IMG/VR virus record: IMGVR_UViG_3300040770_000473
Location: 1 to 37,220 of that record
Origin: a virus
DNA: 37,220 nucleotides
Strand: one strand, 5' to 3'
Part shown: positions 25,401 to 31,870 of the stretch, one piece after another
How the letters are laid out: each line of letters begins with the position of its first letter
Numbering within the stretch: position 1 is the stretch's first letter
Notes under the pieces: model-generated
Databases searched by the model: none
Told to the model about the DNA's origin: nothing
Seen by the model: the letters and a program-made list of their open reading frames with translations, nothing else
Translations under genes and position numbers: made by a program

Positions 25401-25901
25401 ACAATTGCAGACAGTGATGGTTTGGCCGCTTTCTGGCGTATTGTGGAATATTTGGCTGACCCTGCACAACATTCGATAAAACAAGGTTCTGATTTCCTTA
25501 TCGAGCGAGCATCTTCGTTTGAATATATACCGAAGAAAAATGAAAAAGCGACCTACATGAATGTCAATAGAGACAAAATCATTTTTATAAACTTCTCTAA
25601 AGTACATCAAGATTACCACAAAGAAGTTTCAAAACGTCAAGGCGAAGAAGTGATAGGAGCCACAACGATTAGAAATTATTTAAAATCAAAGAAATACTTC
25701 ATTGGGCTTTTTGGAAGCAAAAGAATGGGCGATAAATGCCCGAGCGGATACGCTTTTAATTACTCGATGATGCAACGCCTTGGGATCTTGAATTTGGATG
25801 ATGAAAATGACAATCAAACGGAAATGACGCTTGATGAAGTTTTTACAAAAGCCAAAAAAAACAAAGTGATTACTAACCCTGCACAATTAGAAATTCAATA
25901 A
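22416..25901 (+). CDS. DnaG-type primase fused to a P-loop helicase, zinc ligands missing
   Basis: 1161 residues. Residues about 30-85 follow the DnaG zinc-binding fold (FSPFTGEKGTPSL, NFFYDNSAGFGGNTVQFIM) but the Cys/His ligands are replaced: C-P-F-H is S-P-F-T and C-x-x-C is D-N-S-A. The TOPRIM primase core follows at about 265-350 (LLEGYTDVMAL, CGTSLTEGHA, ILFRDGDKAGLRAV, PDGEDPDSL). The C-terminal half has a Walker A motif GQKDSGKS (about 772-779) and a Walker B stretch SIVFCDEM (about 817), so an ATPase/helicase domain. It should prime and unwind phage DNA. I see no separate replicative helicase in the window. Confidence 0.85.
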   Translation: MKFIKQSSIDNLIDEARIDVVIGATEELKKKGVHYFCFSPFTGEKGTPSLCVHVVKNFFYDNSAGFGGNTVQFIMKKYPTMNFFEAVEKVAEITGIILEYEEQSEDAKKIHDEIFSMKNVVQFCSDLYQKKFSSLKADDWAKQMMIIDRGFSEEILQQFMIGFAPNERSFVSTPLINNAHFELSKTLGFTNTKDGASYDFFRNRIMFPIHNDKGDIIGFGGRRSNLEEEASFAKYLNSKESKLYLKEKVLYGLWQAKKKIASSGKAILLEGYTDVMALHQADAGNAIATCGTSLTEGHARLLVRYCKHVILFRDGDKAGLRAVHRDIDICLKHGFKVEVVICPDGEDPDSLSKKTDINAFIEKNREDAILWKAKFLQIEAKNPELITIEKTLREELDKNIENLKYQLATEEELKALSVHDRKFKKKENDEIFKAIAEQEKELKQELADLPKYEPSLVANAVESMANTLHSIPNKIEQDAYVKMVAKILGQKPAVISGIITSTEEAEARAKKGKTQEADKKEFQVLGLPEGADKDQYLKDRFCEIGNVYWFRRENSFIMGTNFRITPLFHVEGRADNKRLCEVVNHLGHKRLIDFESTDLINFTKVKERLFMEGYFLFEAGARSEDFQLVVKKLSDEFITASELKILGYQRHGFFAFADGIYNDNNFHKVNKYGIVNVEGLEKTDSEYRSDITHFYSPSHSEIYKAANEGDDPFENDRHFIHKIAPVSLDQWASQMVTVFGDKGKLGVAFCLAANFRDLFIQHYNFFPLFGGFGQKDSGKSGFGSCLQAFFYHNLNPLELNTSTLVGLSRRLTRVKNSIVFCDEMRDDIDEAMHQTLKGTWNGIGREKGKGFESNRTTVDKINSAVYYSGQYLPTRDDGALPSRSIITNFENKEFTSNEKEQYNKLISWNKEGISSFILDTIKHRDYFAKNMTRVYAETGKEMKAALKEQEYQNRVFDNYIVLLVTVKMLQDKFNFPFTYDQYFQLTKEAIVENSETIADSDGLAAFWRIVEYLADPAQHSIKQGSDFLIERASSFEYIPKKNEKATYMNVNRDKIIFINFSKVHQDYHKEVSKRQGEEVIGATTIRNYLKSKKYFIGLFGSKRMGDKCPSGYAFNYSMMQRLGILNLDDENDNQTEMTLDEVFTKAKKNKVITNPAQLEIQ

Positions 25902-25903
25902 TC

Positions 25904-26362
25904 ATGACATACATCCAAATCCCCGCCGTAATTCGTCCCGCATTAAGTTCTGAGCTTTTTGGAGCCAATGACACCCCGTACCGGAATGCGTTGTTTTTCT
26001 CCAAGAAAAAGGACGAAACCTTGTTTCATGGACCGTACCACGTAGTCGAGGGTGTAAACGAATCGAATTTCATTCACCGCTACATTTTCAGGGAATTGTA
26101 TGTGATTGTTACGGAAGGCGAAGGATTTAGTTTCTTGATTAATTTGAGAGTTGCCGATAAAGATGATATGCTTGACGGGGTTTATTTGAGGGTCAATTAT
26201 CTCTATTACATTAAGGAAAGTGAGGATGTGATTGACGGGCCTTATTTCTTGAAACACGATACTGACCCGTACCAAATTGCTGCTTTAATCAACAAAAATA
26301 TGATTTATGTAGTAGCCGAAAAGCAGAGTTTTACCCCTTTTAGTTTAGAAAAATCAGCATAA
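25904..26362 (+). CDS. hypothetical early protein
   Basis: 152 residues, beta-rich, acidic, rich in aromatic residues (GPYHVVEGVNESNFIHRYIF, VIVTEGEGFSFLINLR). It starts two bases after the primase-helicase stop and is probably coupled to it. No family recognised and no membrane segment. Base use is slightly more GC-rich than its downstream neighbours, like the primase-helicase gene, suggesting a shared origin. Confidence 0.5.
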   Translation: MTYIQIPAVIRPALSSELFGANDTPYRNALFFSKKKDETLFHGPYHVVEGVNESNFIHRYIFRELYVIVTEGEGFSFLINLRVADKDDMLDGVYLRVNYLYYIKESEDVIDGPYFLKHDTDPYQIAALINKNMIYVVAEKQSFTPFSLEKSA

Positions 26363-26394
26363 AAACAATTAATAATTAAAAAACATTTAGCAAA

Positions 26395-26649
26395 ATGAAA
26401 ACAAAAAAAGAGATTATCAAGAGTAGAAGAATTCGGGCGAGAGTTCGAGAAACACAAGCTTTCCAGAGCTTGAGCAAAATACAGCAGCGGGTTGTGAATA
26501 CTGGCCAAAACATTACTGCTATTTACAAAGGATTTCAAGTGGTCAAGCAAAACGGGATTCAGCACTGGGAAACGTTCTCCCAAAATAGCCGGAACAATGC
26601 GGAGATTATCAGGGAGTTGTACGGGAATAGTTTAGAAGTAAAATTTTAG
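26395..26649 (+). CDS. hypothetical basic early protein
   Basis: 84 residues, strongly basic N-terminus (KTKKEIIKSRRIRARVRETQ) followed by a helical segment (IQQRVVNTGQNITAIYKGFQ). Unknown family. The basic start suggests nucleic acid binding. It sits five bases before the next gene in the early operon. Confidence 0.45.
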   Translation: MKTKKEIIKSRRIRARVRETQAFQSLSKIQQRVVNTGQNITAIYKGFQVVKQNGIQHWETFSQNSRNNAEIIRELYGNSLEVKF

Positions 26650-26654
26650 AAAAT

Positions 26655-26969
26655 ATGTATTACATCATTTCACTAACACACACCATGAAAGGGGAAAAAT
26701 ACCTGACATTATGGAGAGCGAATAATCAAGGATATTGTTATTCAAAAGAGAATGCCGGACTTTATGAAAATCCAAAAGAAGGCTATCACGATTCTGAAGA
26801 TAATATGCCAATTACAACGAAACAGGCTGAAAAGCTTTTTCAAAAACTTCCTTACGATCATGTTTTGAAAGATATGATTCCCAATAAAAAATCGACATGG
26901 AATATTTTAAACGTGAGAATGGGGAGAAAAAATTTAAAAAAAGCAATTAAGAAAACATCAAAAATTTAG
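26655..26969 (+). CDS. hypothetical early protein
   Basis: 104 residues. The first half is a mixed sheet (YYIISLTHTMKGEKYLTLWR, YCYSKENAGLYENPKEGYH) and the C-terminus is Lys-rich (GRKNLKKAIKKTSKI). No motif recognised. It lies five bases from its upstream and downstream neighbours in the early operon. Confidence 0.45.
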   Translation: MYYIISLTHTMKGEKYLTLWRANNQGYCYSKENAGLYENPKEGYHDSEDNMPITTKQAEKLFQKLPYDHVLKDMIPNKKSTWNILNVRMGRKNLKKAIKKTSKI

Positions 26970-26974
26970 ATAAT

Positions 26975-27253
26975 ATGCAAGTTACAGGAACAGTAGTAAG
27001 AGTTTTAGAAACAAAAGTAGTAGGATCTGCAGGATTTGAAACCAGAGAAATTCATGTAAAAACGGATGAGCAATACGCACAAACTTTGAGTATTCAATTT
27101 ACTCAAGGTAAGGTTGTAGAACTGGATAAGTTTAGTCCAGGACAAAAAGTGAAAATTGACATTAATCTCAAAGGTCGCGAGTGGACCAATGAAAAAAATG
27201 AAGTTGTAGTTTTTAATACTATTCAAGGATGGAAAATTGAAGAATTAAAATAG
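26975..27253 (+). CDS. DUF3127-type OB-fold protein (SSB-like)
   Basis: 92 residues. The layout VTGTVVRVLETKVV, a F-E-T-R-E-I-H-V-K stretch, SIQFTQGKVVELDKFSPGQK and ENLKGREW-type end (DINLKGREWTNEKNEVV, then FNTIQGWKI) matches DUF3127, small OB-fold proteins of Bacteroidota thought to bind single-stranded DNA. Placement close to the primase-helicase fits a replication role. It ends immediately before the next ATG. Confidence 0.7.
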   Translation: MQVTGTVVRVLETKVVGSAGFETREIHVKTDEQYAQTLSIQFTQGKVVELDKFSPGQKVKIDINLKGREWTNEKNEVVVFNTIQGWKIEELK

Positions 27254-27454
27254 ATGTATTCATTTATAGAAATCGAACGGCTGTTTCAGGACTGCCGTTC
27301 CTTTCAAGAAGTACGGCAAGCAAGACAAGCCTTTGCAACAATTCATCAAGACGGAGATCTATCCAGTACGAAACTTTTTTTCGTAAGGAAACAACAAAGA
27401 ATTCGATTACAACAATTAGAAAAATCAATCAACAAAATAAATAAACATGAGTAA
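27254..27454 (+). CDS. hypothetical small early protein
   Basis: 66 residues, helical and basic (FQEVRQARQAFATIHQDGDL, FFVRKQQRIRLQQLEKSINK). The ATG directly follows the stop of the DUF3127 gene. It overlaps the next small gene by eight bases. Unknown function. Confidence 0.45.
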   Translation: MYSFIEIERLFQDCRSFQEVRQARQAFATIHQDGDLSSTKLFFVRKQQRIRLQQLEKSINKINKHE

Positions 27455-27614
27455 AAAACACTGTACAGTTTGCGGACTTAACGAAAAAGCCTGCTTACAT
27501 AGTTTGCAATTGAGAGAAGAAAAAACCGATTTAAGAGTGACTCGAATATTTTGGTTTTCATTAGGGTTTATATTGGCTTTAGGAGTAGTGTTTATTAATA
27601 TTTATTTGAAATGA
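27447..27614 (+). CDS. small zinc-motif membrane protein
   Basis: 55 residues: an N-terminal CTVCGLNEKACLH cluster (CxxC...CxxH, a likely metal knuckle), a charged linker, then one membrane helix (VTRIFWFSLGFILALGVVFI). It overlaps its neighbours on both sides (the downstream gene by ATGA), which supports a real coding sequence. Function unknown. Confidence 0.5.
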   Translation: MSKKHCTVCGLNEKACLHSLQLREEKTDLRVTRIFWFSLGFILALGVVFINIYLK

Positions 27615-28201
27615 AAAATAACACTACCAAATTCCACCCAATACTGTTTTCTACGCCAATGGTTCAGGCTATACTGGAAGGAAGAAAAACCCAGACTAGG
27701 AGGATAATAAAAGATGAACTTTTACAAAATTCAACTCCAGATGATGATCTTGAATTTTTACTGCTGACTATCATCTATAAATATAAAGTGGGCGATGTGC
27801 TTTGGGTTAGGGAAACTTTTAGAGCGATTGATCAAGAAGTAGGTTCTCCCAGATTTGAGTACAAGGCAACTGAAGTTATTAATTTAATTGATAAATGGAA
27901 ACCTTCTCTTTTCATGCCAAAACAAGCCTGCAGAATATTCCTTAAAATGAAATCTATTAGAGTAGAGCGATTGCAGGACATCAGCGAAGAAGATGCCAAA
28001 GCCGAAGGAGTCGATTTTGTCGAAGGAATTAACGGGAATTTATATTTTAATTATTTAAAGAAGGAGTATGGCGGTAACGAACGTTTTTCTTTTATGACCC
28101 TCTGGGAATCAATAAATGGTGATGGATCTTGGAACAAAAACCCATTTGTATGGGTGTATGAGTTTGAGCGAATTGAGAAACCTTTAGATTTTATTGTATG
28201 A
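27611..28201 (+). CDS. ASCH-domain phage protein
   Basis: 196 residues. The ASCH pattern is visible in order: PILFSTPMVQAILEGRKTQT with RRI, YKVGDVLWVRETF, then KSIRVERLQDISEEDAKAEG and the final TLWESINGDGSWNKNPFVWV. ASCH folds are PUA-related and bind RNA or modified nucleosides; phage copies are frequent in early accessory regions. It overlaps both neighbours by four bases. Confidence 0.75.
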   Translation: MKNNTTKFHPILFSTPMVQAILEGRKTQTRRIIKDELLQNSTPDDDLEFLLLTIIYKYKVGDVLWVRETFRAIDQEVGSPRFEYKATEVINLIDKWKPSLFMPKQACRIFLKMKSIRVERLQDISEEDAKAEGVDFVEGINGNLYFNYLKKEYGGNERFSFMTLWESINGDGSWNKNPFVWVYEFERIEKPLDFIV

Positions 28202-28455
28202 GCAAAACTGAAATATACGGCTATGGTATTGTTGCCATTTTATTGCCGAACCTAATTTTCTTGATTTTTATATTGTGGCAAATGCACTATAATGGGTTTT
28301 CGTACGGTAGAAAAATACCAATGCCTCCAGAACATTTAAGACCGAAAGTAGATCTTTATCTCCATTGTTTTGAATGCGAAATTGAAACAGTAATTAAACA
28401 AGAAAAAGGAGTTTTAAGCTGCAAAAACTGCGGTTTAATTCATCAAAATAGTTAA
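28198..28455 (+). CDS. membrane protein with C-terminal zinc ribbon
   Basis: 85 residues. A membrane helix at about 8-28 (YGIVAILLPNLIFLIFILWQ) is followed by a proline-containing linker (MPPEHLRPKVD) and a zinc-ribbon-like end with two cysteine pairs (HCFECEI, SCKNCGLIH). It starts with an ATGA overlap. The first cassette boundary (GTTAACGG at 28451) falls on its stop codon. Function unknown. Confidence 0.5.
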   Translation: MSKTEIYGYGIVAILLPNLIFLIFILWQMHYNGFSYGRKIPMPPEHLRPKVDLYLHCFECEIETVIKQEKGVLSCKNCGLIHQNS

Positions 28456-28527
28456 CGGCACTCGGCTTGCTCGTCGTTGTGGCGAATTCAACACAAATAT
28501 TAACAAATAATCACTAAATTTTAAATT

Positions 28528-28761
28528 ATGCCAAATACTTCCAAAGAAACCGAAATGCCACAATGCGTGCAAACCGATGTTAGCAGTAGCGCTCATCCTT
28601 TAATGGTATTGATGAAAAAATATCATAATTGTGGTATGGAATTAAGAGAAAGAAAAAAAGTAATTACAGATACACAAGATATTACTGTTATTGATTTACA
28701 AATACTAACCAATGAAAGATTTTTAACAGACCTTACAGCTTTGGCAGTTGCTATTCTTTAG
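28528..28761 (+). CDS. cassette gene 1, hypothetical
   Basis: 77 residues (ETEMPQCVQTDVSSSAHPLM, VLMKKYHNCGMELRERKKVI, ending LTDLTALAVAIL). Not recognised. It has a 70-base leader after the boundary at 28451 and its stop is followed within five bases by the next boundary, a spacing typical of one-gene cassettes. Confidence 0.5.
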   Translation: MPNTSKETEMPQCVQTDVSSSAHPLMVLMKKYHNCGMELRERKKVITDTQDITVIDLQILTNERFLTDLTALAVAIL

Positions 28762-28766
28762 TTACT

Positions 28767-28800
28767 GCTAACGGTTGTGGCTTGGGTTTCGGCTTGGTGC
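28767..28800 (+). repeat. cassette boundary half-site
   Basis: GCTAACGGTTGTGGCTTGGG and following G/T-rich text resembles the 5' side of the attC-like site at 29300 (CTAACG) and its leader (GGATTGTGGCTT). No partner GTTAG is found downstream, so this is a half or decayed site. Confidence 0.35.
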
Positions 28801-28852
28801 TGACAAAAAAACCATCTTTCGGATAAACACTAATCTTAACAAATACAAGACA

Positions 28853-29293
28853 ATGGATAAATTAAAAAACAATAAAAAAGCTGAAACCAAACCACTGTTA
28901 GTGGCTGGGCTTTCTCTTGAAGAATGGATTGCCAAAGAAACCGCCCCAAGAGTACCAAGTTTATGGTCTGAAAAATATCCTGAATACTCTCCATATTTAT
29001 GTGAAACGATTATTGGAGATGGATTGCAATTAGTTTATTTAGGCACAATAGATAACAGACCTTATCATTGGCTTATTTTAATTGACAGCAGAACAGATGT
29101 AAGTTCAGATGATTTTGATTTTGAAGATATTTTACAACCAATTGAAGAAGAATGTGGAAGTTGTGAAGGTGTTGACGAATGCGAAAGTTGTCAAGAAAAT
29201 GAAGAAGAATGCGAATATCCAAGCAATATATCTTGGGGTGGTGGACATTGGGGAATGGTAGTTAATTTTGGTACTGGTGAGGTCGGTTCGTAG
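28853..29293 (+). CDS. cassette gene 2, acidic Cys-rich protein
   Basis: 146 residues from the ATG at 28853; the in-frame ATG at 28775 lies inside the boundary repeat and is unlikely. The N-terminal half is ordinary (SLEEWIAKETAPRVPSLWSE, IDNRPYHWLILIDS). Residues about 85-130 are very acidic, with a C-x-x-C series (EEECGSCEGVDECESCQENE) that may bind metal. The end is Gly/Trp-rich (SWGGGHWGMVVNFG). Unknown family. The acidic patch might mimic DNA, as in some phage anti-defence proteins, but this is speculation. Confidence 0.5.
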   Translation: MDKLKNNKKAETKPLLVAGLSLEEWIAKETAPRVPSLWSEKYPEYSPYLCETIIGDGLQLVYLGTIDNRPYHWLILIDSRTDVSSDDFDFEDILQPIEEECGSCEGVDECESCQENEEECEYPSNISWGGGHWGMVVNFGTGEVGS

Positions 29294-29301
29294 CCTTGCC
29301 A

Positions 29302-29375
29302 CTAACGCTCCAGCGATAGGGGCTGTTTGCCTAAGTGGCGCGTAGATTCGGCAAATAGACCTTATCGTGTGTTAG
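29302..29375 (+). repeat. attC-like recombination site
   Basis: CTAAC (29302-29306) pairs with GTTAG (29371-29375); CGATA (29314-29318) pairs with TATCG (29363-29367); TTTGCC (29326-29331) pairs with GGCAAA (29350-29355). The arms between match imperfectly (about 11 of 14) with unpaired bases, and the loop is 18 bases. This 74-base imperfect inverted repeat with short perfect end cores is the layout of integron attC sites. Confidence 0.55.
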
Positions 29376-29781
29376 CGGATTGTGGCTTTTTAAAGATAAA
29401 CTTCTGGGCGGAGTTATAAAACCCAAAACAAATATTATGAATGATAATTTAAGTAGAGCCTACGAAGTGAATCACATCGAGGACATCAAAAGAAACCAAA
29501 AAGAAAATAATTCGTTACTGAAAAATTTAGTAACCAATTACGATGAAAAACAAGGCGAAGTGCTTATGGGTAAAATTCAAAGTAATGAAAATCCTGAATT
29601 TCCTATTTATTATTGCTTGTCTGAAAGCTTAACCGCTTGCGAAAATGCTATAAAAGCAAAACCAAGCAGAGAATTAGCATTAGTAAAAACCAAACTTCAA
29701 GAAGCTTTGTTTTGGCTTAATGAAGCGTAAATCTGTTTTTATTGGCGGTGGTTCTTGATTACTACCGCCATATCCGCTAAC
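29371..29781. repeat. 10-bp perfect inverted pair flanking cassette gene 3
   Basis: GTTAGCGGAT (29371-29380) and ATCCGCTAAC (29772-29781) are perfect reverse complements bounding a 411-base unit that holds only the Acb2-like gene. Just inside the right copy is a hairpin TGGCGGTGGT / ACTACCGCCA (29743-29752, 29761-29770; 9 of 10 pairs). Confidence 0.6.
29437..29730 (+). CDS. cassette gene 3, Acb2-like (anti-CBASS nucleotide sponge) candidate
   Basis: 97 residues from the ATG at 29437. The C-terminal helix SRELALVKTKLQEALFWLNE matches the conserved end of the Acb2/DUF7681 family (pattern R-E-x-x-L-x-x-T-K-L-x-E-A-x-x-W). The preceding helices (NHIEDIKRNQKENNSLLKNL, SLTACENAIKAKPS) fit the small all-helical fold. 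Acb2 proteins bind cyclic oligonucleotide signals and block CBASS defence. The family call is from motif memory, without a search. It is the only gene in a unit flanked by inverted repeats and is adjacent to a recombinase. Confidence 0.5.
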   Translation: MNDNLSRAYEVNHIEDIKRNQKENNSLLKNLVTNYDEKQGEVLMGKIQSNENPEFPIYYCLSESLTACENAIKAKPSRELALVKTKLQEALFWLNEA

Positions 29782-29832
29782 TACTATATATAAAAAACAT
29801 CTGTAACACTAATAAACTTAATACCTAAGACT

Positions 29833-30636
29833 ATGAATATCGGAAAGTATGTGGAATTGTATTCCGAAGATTTAAAGCTTAAAAATTATGCTGAAAATAC
29901 TATTTCAAACTATTGCAGTCAGGTGAAATTGTTTTTAGAGTATTTTAATAAAGTAGCTACTAAGCCTTCTGAAATATCAGAGAAACAAATAAAAGAATGG
30001 TTATTGCTAGCTAATTCAATAAACGGCAGGAAGCATAGAATTTCTGCCGTGAAATTGTTTTACAAGTACACAGGCAAGCAACCATTAAAATTTAAGCACA
30101 TTGAATACCCAAGAGGAGAAAAGAAACTTCCTAAAATTATTGAAAAGGATTTTTTAATAAGTCAATTGGATAAAATAACCAACAGCAAGCACAGGGCGTT
30201 GCTCACAATGACTTATTCTACAGGAATGAGAGTATCTGAGGTAATTAATCTTTTAATCTCGGATATAGACAGTAAACGGATGATAATTTTTATACGCAAC
30301 TCCAAAGGGAGTAAAGACAGAATTGTTCCTTTGAGTCAGAAAGTTTTAGAGCTGTTGCGTGTTTATTTTACAGAGTACAAACCAAAAAAGTATTTATTCA
30401 ATGGTCAGTTTGATCTGCAGTATTCCTCTACGAGTTGTAACCAATTGGTAAAAAAATACATTGGAAAAGATTTTCACATGCACTTGCTGAGACATTCCAA
30501 CGCCACTGCATTATTGGAGGCTGGAACCGACTTGAGATACATTCAAAAACACTTAGGCCACGCCAATGTAAAAACTACAGAAATATATTGCCATGTTTCG
30601 ACTGCAGCATTATCAAAACTTAATTTACCAATTTAA
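29833..30636 (+). CDS. second tyrosine recombinase, XerC/D- or integron-integrase-like
   Basis: 267 residues: a SAM-like core-binding domain (1-85, ENTISNYCSQVKLFLEYFNK) and a full catalytic domain with Arg in STGMRVSEV (about 133), Lys in SKGSKDRIVPL (about 158), HxxR in HMHLLRHSNAT (about 216-219), His in LGHANV and Tyr in EIYCHV (about 250). No arm-binding domain is present, unlike the lysogenic integrase at 19082. It lacks the extra helix segment expected of canonical IntI and is shorter (267 against about 320-340). It follows the cassette array and might act on those sites, on the phage's own multimers, or at a host dif-type site. Confidence 0.85.
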   Translation: MNIGKYVELYSEDLKLKNYAENTISNYCSQVKLFLEYFNKVATKPSEISEKQIKEWLLLANSINGRKHRISAVKLFYKYTGKQPLKFKHIEYPRGEKKLPKIIEKDFLISQLDKITNSKHRALLTMTYSTGMRVSEVINLLISDIDSKRMIIFIRNSKGSKDRIVPLSQKVLELLRVYFTEYKPKKYLFNGQFDLQYSSTSCNQLVKKYIGKDFHMHLLRHSNATALLEAGTDLRYIQKHLGHANVKTTEIYCHVSTAALSKLNLPI

Positions 30637-30667
30637 ACCACAACACATGAAATAGTCAATAACACTC

Positions 30668-30715
30668 AAGCGATCGTATAAATAACTTTTATGCTTTCTG
30701 GGGAGAAAATCGCTT
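30668..30715 (+). repeat. inverted repeat downstream of the recombinase
   Basis: AAGCGAT (30668-30674) and ATCGCTT (30709-30715) enclose 34 bases that contain a weaker ATAA/TTAT pair. It lies 30 bases past the recombinase stop and could be a recombinase site or part of the 3' end structure. Confidence 0.4.
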
Positions 30716-30717
30716 AC

Positions 30718-30755
30718 AAGCAACCAGTGAAAAATAGTATCTGGTTGCTTTTTTT
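30718..30755 (+). terminator. intrinsic terminator closing the early operon
   Basis: AAGCAACCAG / CTGGTTGCTT (10-bp stem, 13-base loop) followed by a run of seven T. It probably ends the early/cassette/recombinase transcript. Confidence 0.85.
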
Positions 30756-31112
30756 ATGCAATAAATTCTAATACTACATGCAATCATGGGACTGTAATTA
30801 AATTATGTGTCATCAGGATACAACTATATGCCGCTCCGGGACGGTAATTAAAATTACCCACTAACAGATGTAAAATCAAAAACAATCCCGCAGTGGTTCT
30901 CCCTGCCCTCCCCCGCACCCCCGCAATGGCAAAATGTACCCAAAATGTGGAGTAGTGGAGTTGTGGAGCGAGACACTGGCCAAGAATTGGCCAGAACACA
31001 ACTAAAGACACAAAAACAAATCTCAAAAAAAATTTTTTTTGGACTTTCCCCCGAACCCCCTAATTTAAAAAGCTATTGAAAGGAGTAAGGCCGAAAAACT
31101 CGGAATAAAAAG
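30756..31112. other. non-coding stretch with G/C-rich block and small repeats
   Basis: No gene is supported here (a minus-strand open frame at 30784-31026 has no support). It holds a degenerate direct repeat (GGGACTGTAATTAAA at 30789, GGGACGGTAATTAAA at 30838), the palindrome GGTAATTAAAATTACC (30843-30858), a C-rich run at 30898-30923, three TGTGGAG-type copies (30946, 30954, 30962), and the hairpin CTGGCCAA/TTGGCCAG (30976-30994). Its GC content is well above its surroundings. Confidence 0.5.
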
Positions 31113-31310
31113 GTTCCACAGTTCCACAGTTCCACAAATTTTTTTTAATAACATCTAATCTTATAAATATCAAATACTTACATTAAAATTTCAATATTTA
31201 CAAAGTGTGGAACTTGTGGAACTGTTTTTTATGGTTCCTACAGATTATGTGTTTTTTATTAATGGTTTTTGTTATAAGTATTTGATTATCAATGCGTGGA
31301 ACTGTGGAAC
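31113..31310. repeat. iteron array around an AT-rich core: candidate replication origin
   Basis: Seven exact or one-mismatch copies of TGTGGAAC. Three are in the reverse direction and tandem (GTTCCACA at 31113, 31121, 31129). Four are direct: 31206 and 31215 (period 9), and 31295 and 31303 (period 8; the 31295 copy starts with C). Between the inverted sets lies about 70 bases of almost pure A/T (31137-31203). Opposed iterons flanking an AT-rich stretch are typical of initiator-bound origins. A packaging (pac) site is the alternative, because capsid genes start just downstream. Confidence 0.55.
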
Positions 31311-31326
31311 CAAAAAAACCAAAAAA

Positions 31327-31346
31327 TATACATAAATCTATGTATA
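31327..31346. promoter_or_regulatory. operator copy O-e
   Basis: TATACATAAATCTATGTATA is the most symmetrical copy (9-bp arms ATATACATA/TATGTATAT). It overlaps a perfect -7 box, TATATTTG, at 31343-31350, so binding would block transcription of the gene at 31382. No -33 TTTG is seen. Confidence 0.7.
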
Positions 31347-31381
31347 TTTGTTTTTTAAAAAAGAACCAAAAATATTTTTGT

Positions 31382-31816
31382 ATGAGTGAAAGAACAGCCG
31401 TAACCATAAATTTTCCCGTAAAACCACACGTTTACAAGTATTTACAAAATAAAGTAGGTGAAAAACTCGTGGTTACAAAGAGTGATTTCTTTGGCAGCAT
31501 GGTTCTAGACATACTTTCTAAAAATTACAGTGATCTGCAGGCCGTGAAAGACGACATTACTTTCCCAGTAGAGATATCGCTGCGCTACATGGAAAAAATG
31601 GGAGTTTACATTGATAGCAAGATCATACGCAAGTTTAACACTCGTGTTGACGATGTTTTTCGAGAAGAAATGCGAACGTATGTGGGGCTAAATTACACCG
31701 CAAATAAAATTCCTAAAGAAACCAGTTTGAAGCAATTTTGTTTCAATTATAACCTTTCTGAAGACGATATTAAATTTGAAACGTTGCTTAAAGATTTACG
31801 CCGTAACATCAAGTAA
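31382..31816 (+). CDS. putative replication/regulatory protein beside the iterons
   Basis: 144 residues from the ATG at 31382, chosen over the in-frame ATG at 31292 because that start lies inside an iteron and upstream of the promoter. The N-terminus TAVTINFPVKPHVYKYLQNK and the segment KSDFFGSMVLDILSKNYSDL recall a small, widespread Bacteroidota prophage family of unknown role. The rest is helical and basic. Position next to the iteron array and under operator O-e suggests an initiator, or alternatively a small-terminase-like DNA-binding protein. Function inferred from context. Confidence 0.5.
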   Translation: MSERTAVTINFPVKPHVYKYLQNKVGEKLVVTKSDFFGSMVLDILSKNYSDLQAVKDDITFPVEISLRYMEKMGVYIDSKIIRKFNTRVDDVFREEMRTYVGLNYTANKIPKETSLKQFCFNYNLSEDDIKFETLLKDLRRNIK

Positions 31817-31870
31817 ATCAAGGGTACAAAAAAAACTTTTCCGATTTTGTCCCCCGATTTTTAGAAAATT

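Larger units (their letters stand above)
28451..29781 (+). mobile_element. integron-like gene cassette array
   Basis: Three small genes (28528, 28853, 29437), each with a long leader, are separated by related boundary sequences: GTTAACGGC (28451), GCTAACGGTTGTGGC (28767), CACTAACGC...GTGTTAGCGG (29300-29378) and ATCCGCTAAC (29772-29781). The third is a complete attC-like imperfect stem of 74 bases. Leaders share TTGTGGCTT-type text after the boundary. A tyrosine recombinase gene follows at 29833. Genes here break the tight overlaps of the early operon and look inserted. Core sites do not match the strict GTTRRRY consensus, so this may be a Bacteroidota variant rather than a canonical integron. 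Confidence 0.45.

Noticed and set aside
30784-31026. Minus-strand open frame in the region upstream of the iterons (80 residues)
   Set aside because: Odd composition driven by the C-rich block, no promoter or ribosome site, and it covers palindromes and repeats.
31113-31310. CRISPR array
   Set aside because: The repeats are only 8 bases long with 8-9 base periods and change orientation; no spacer-length intervals and no cas genes.
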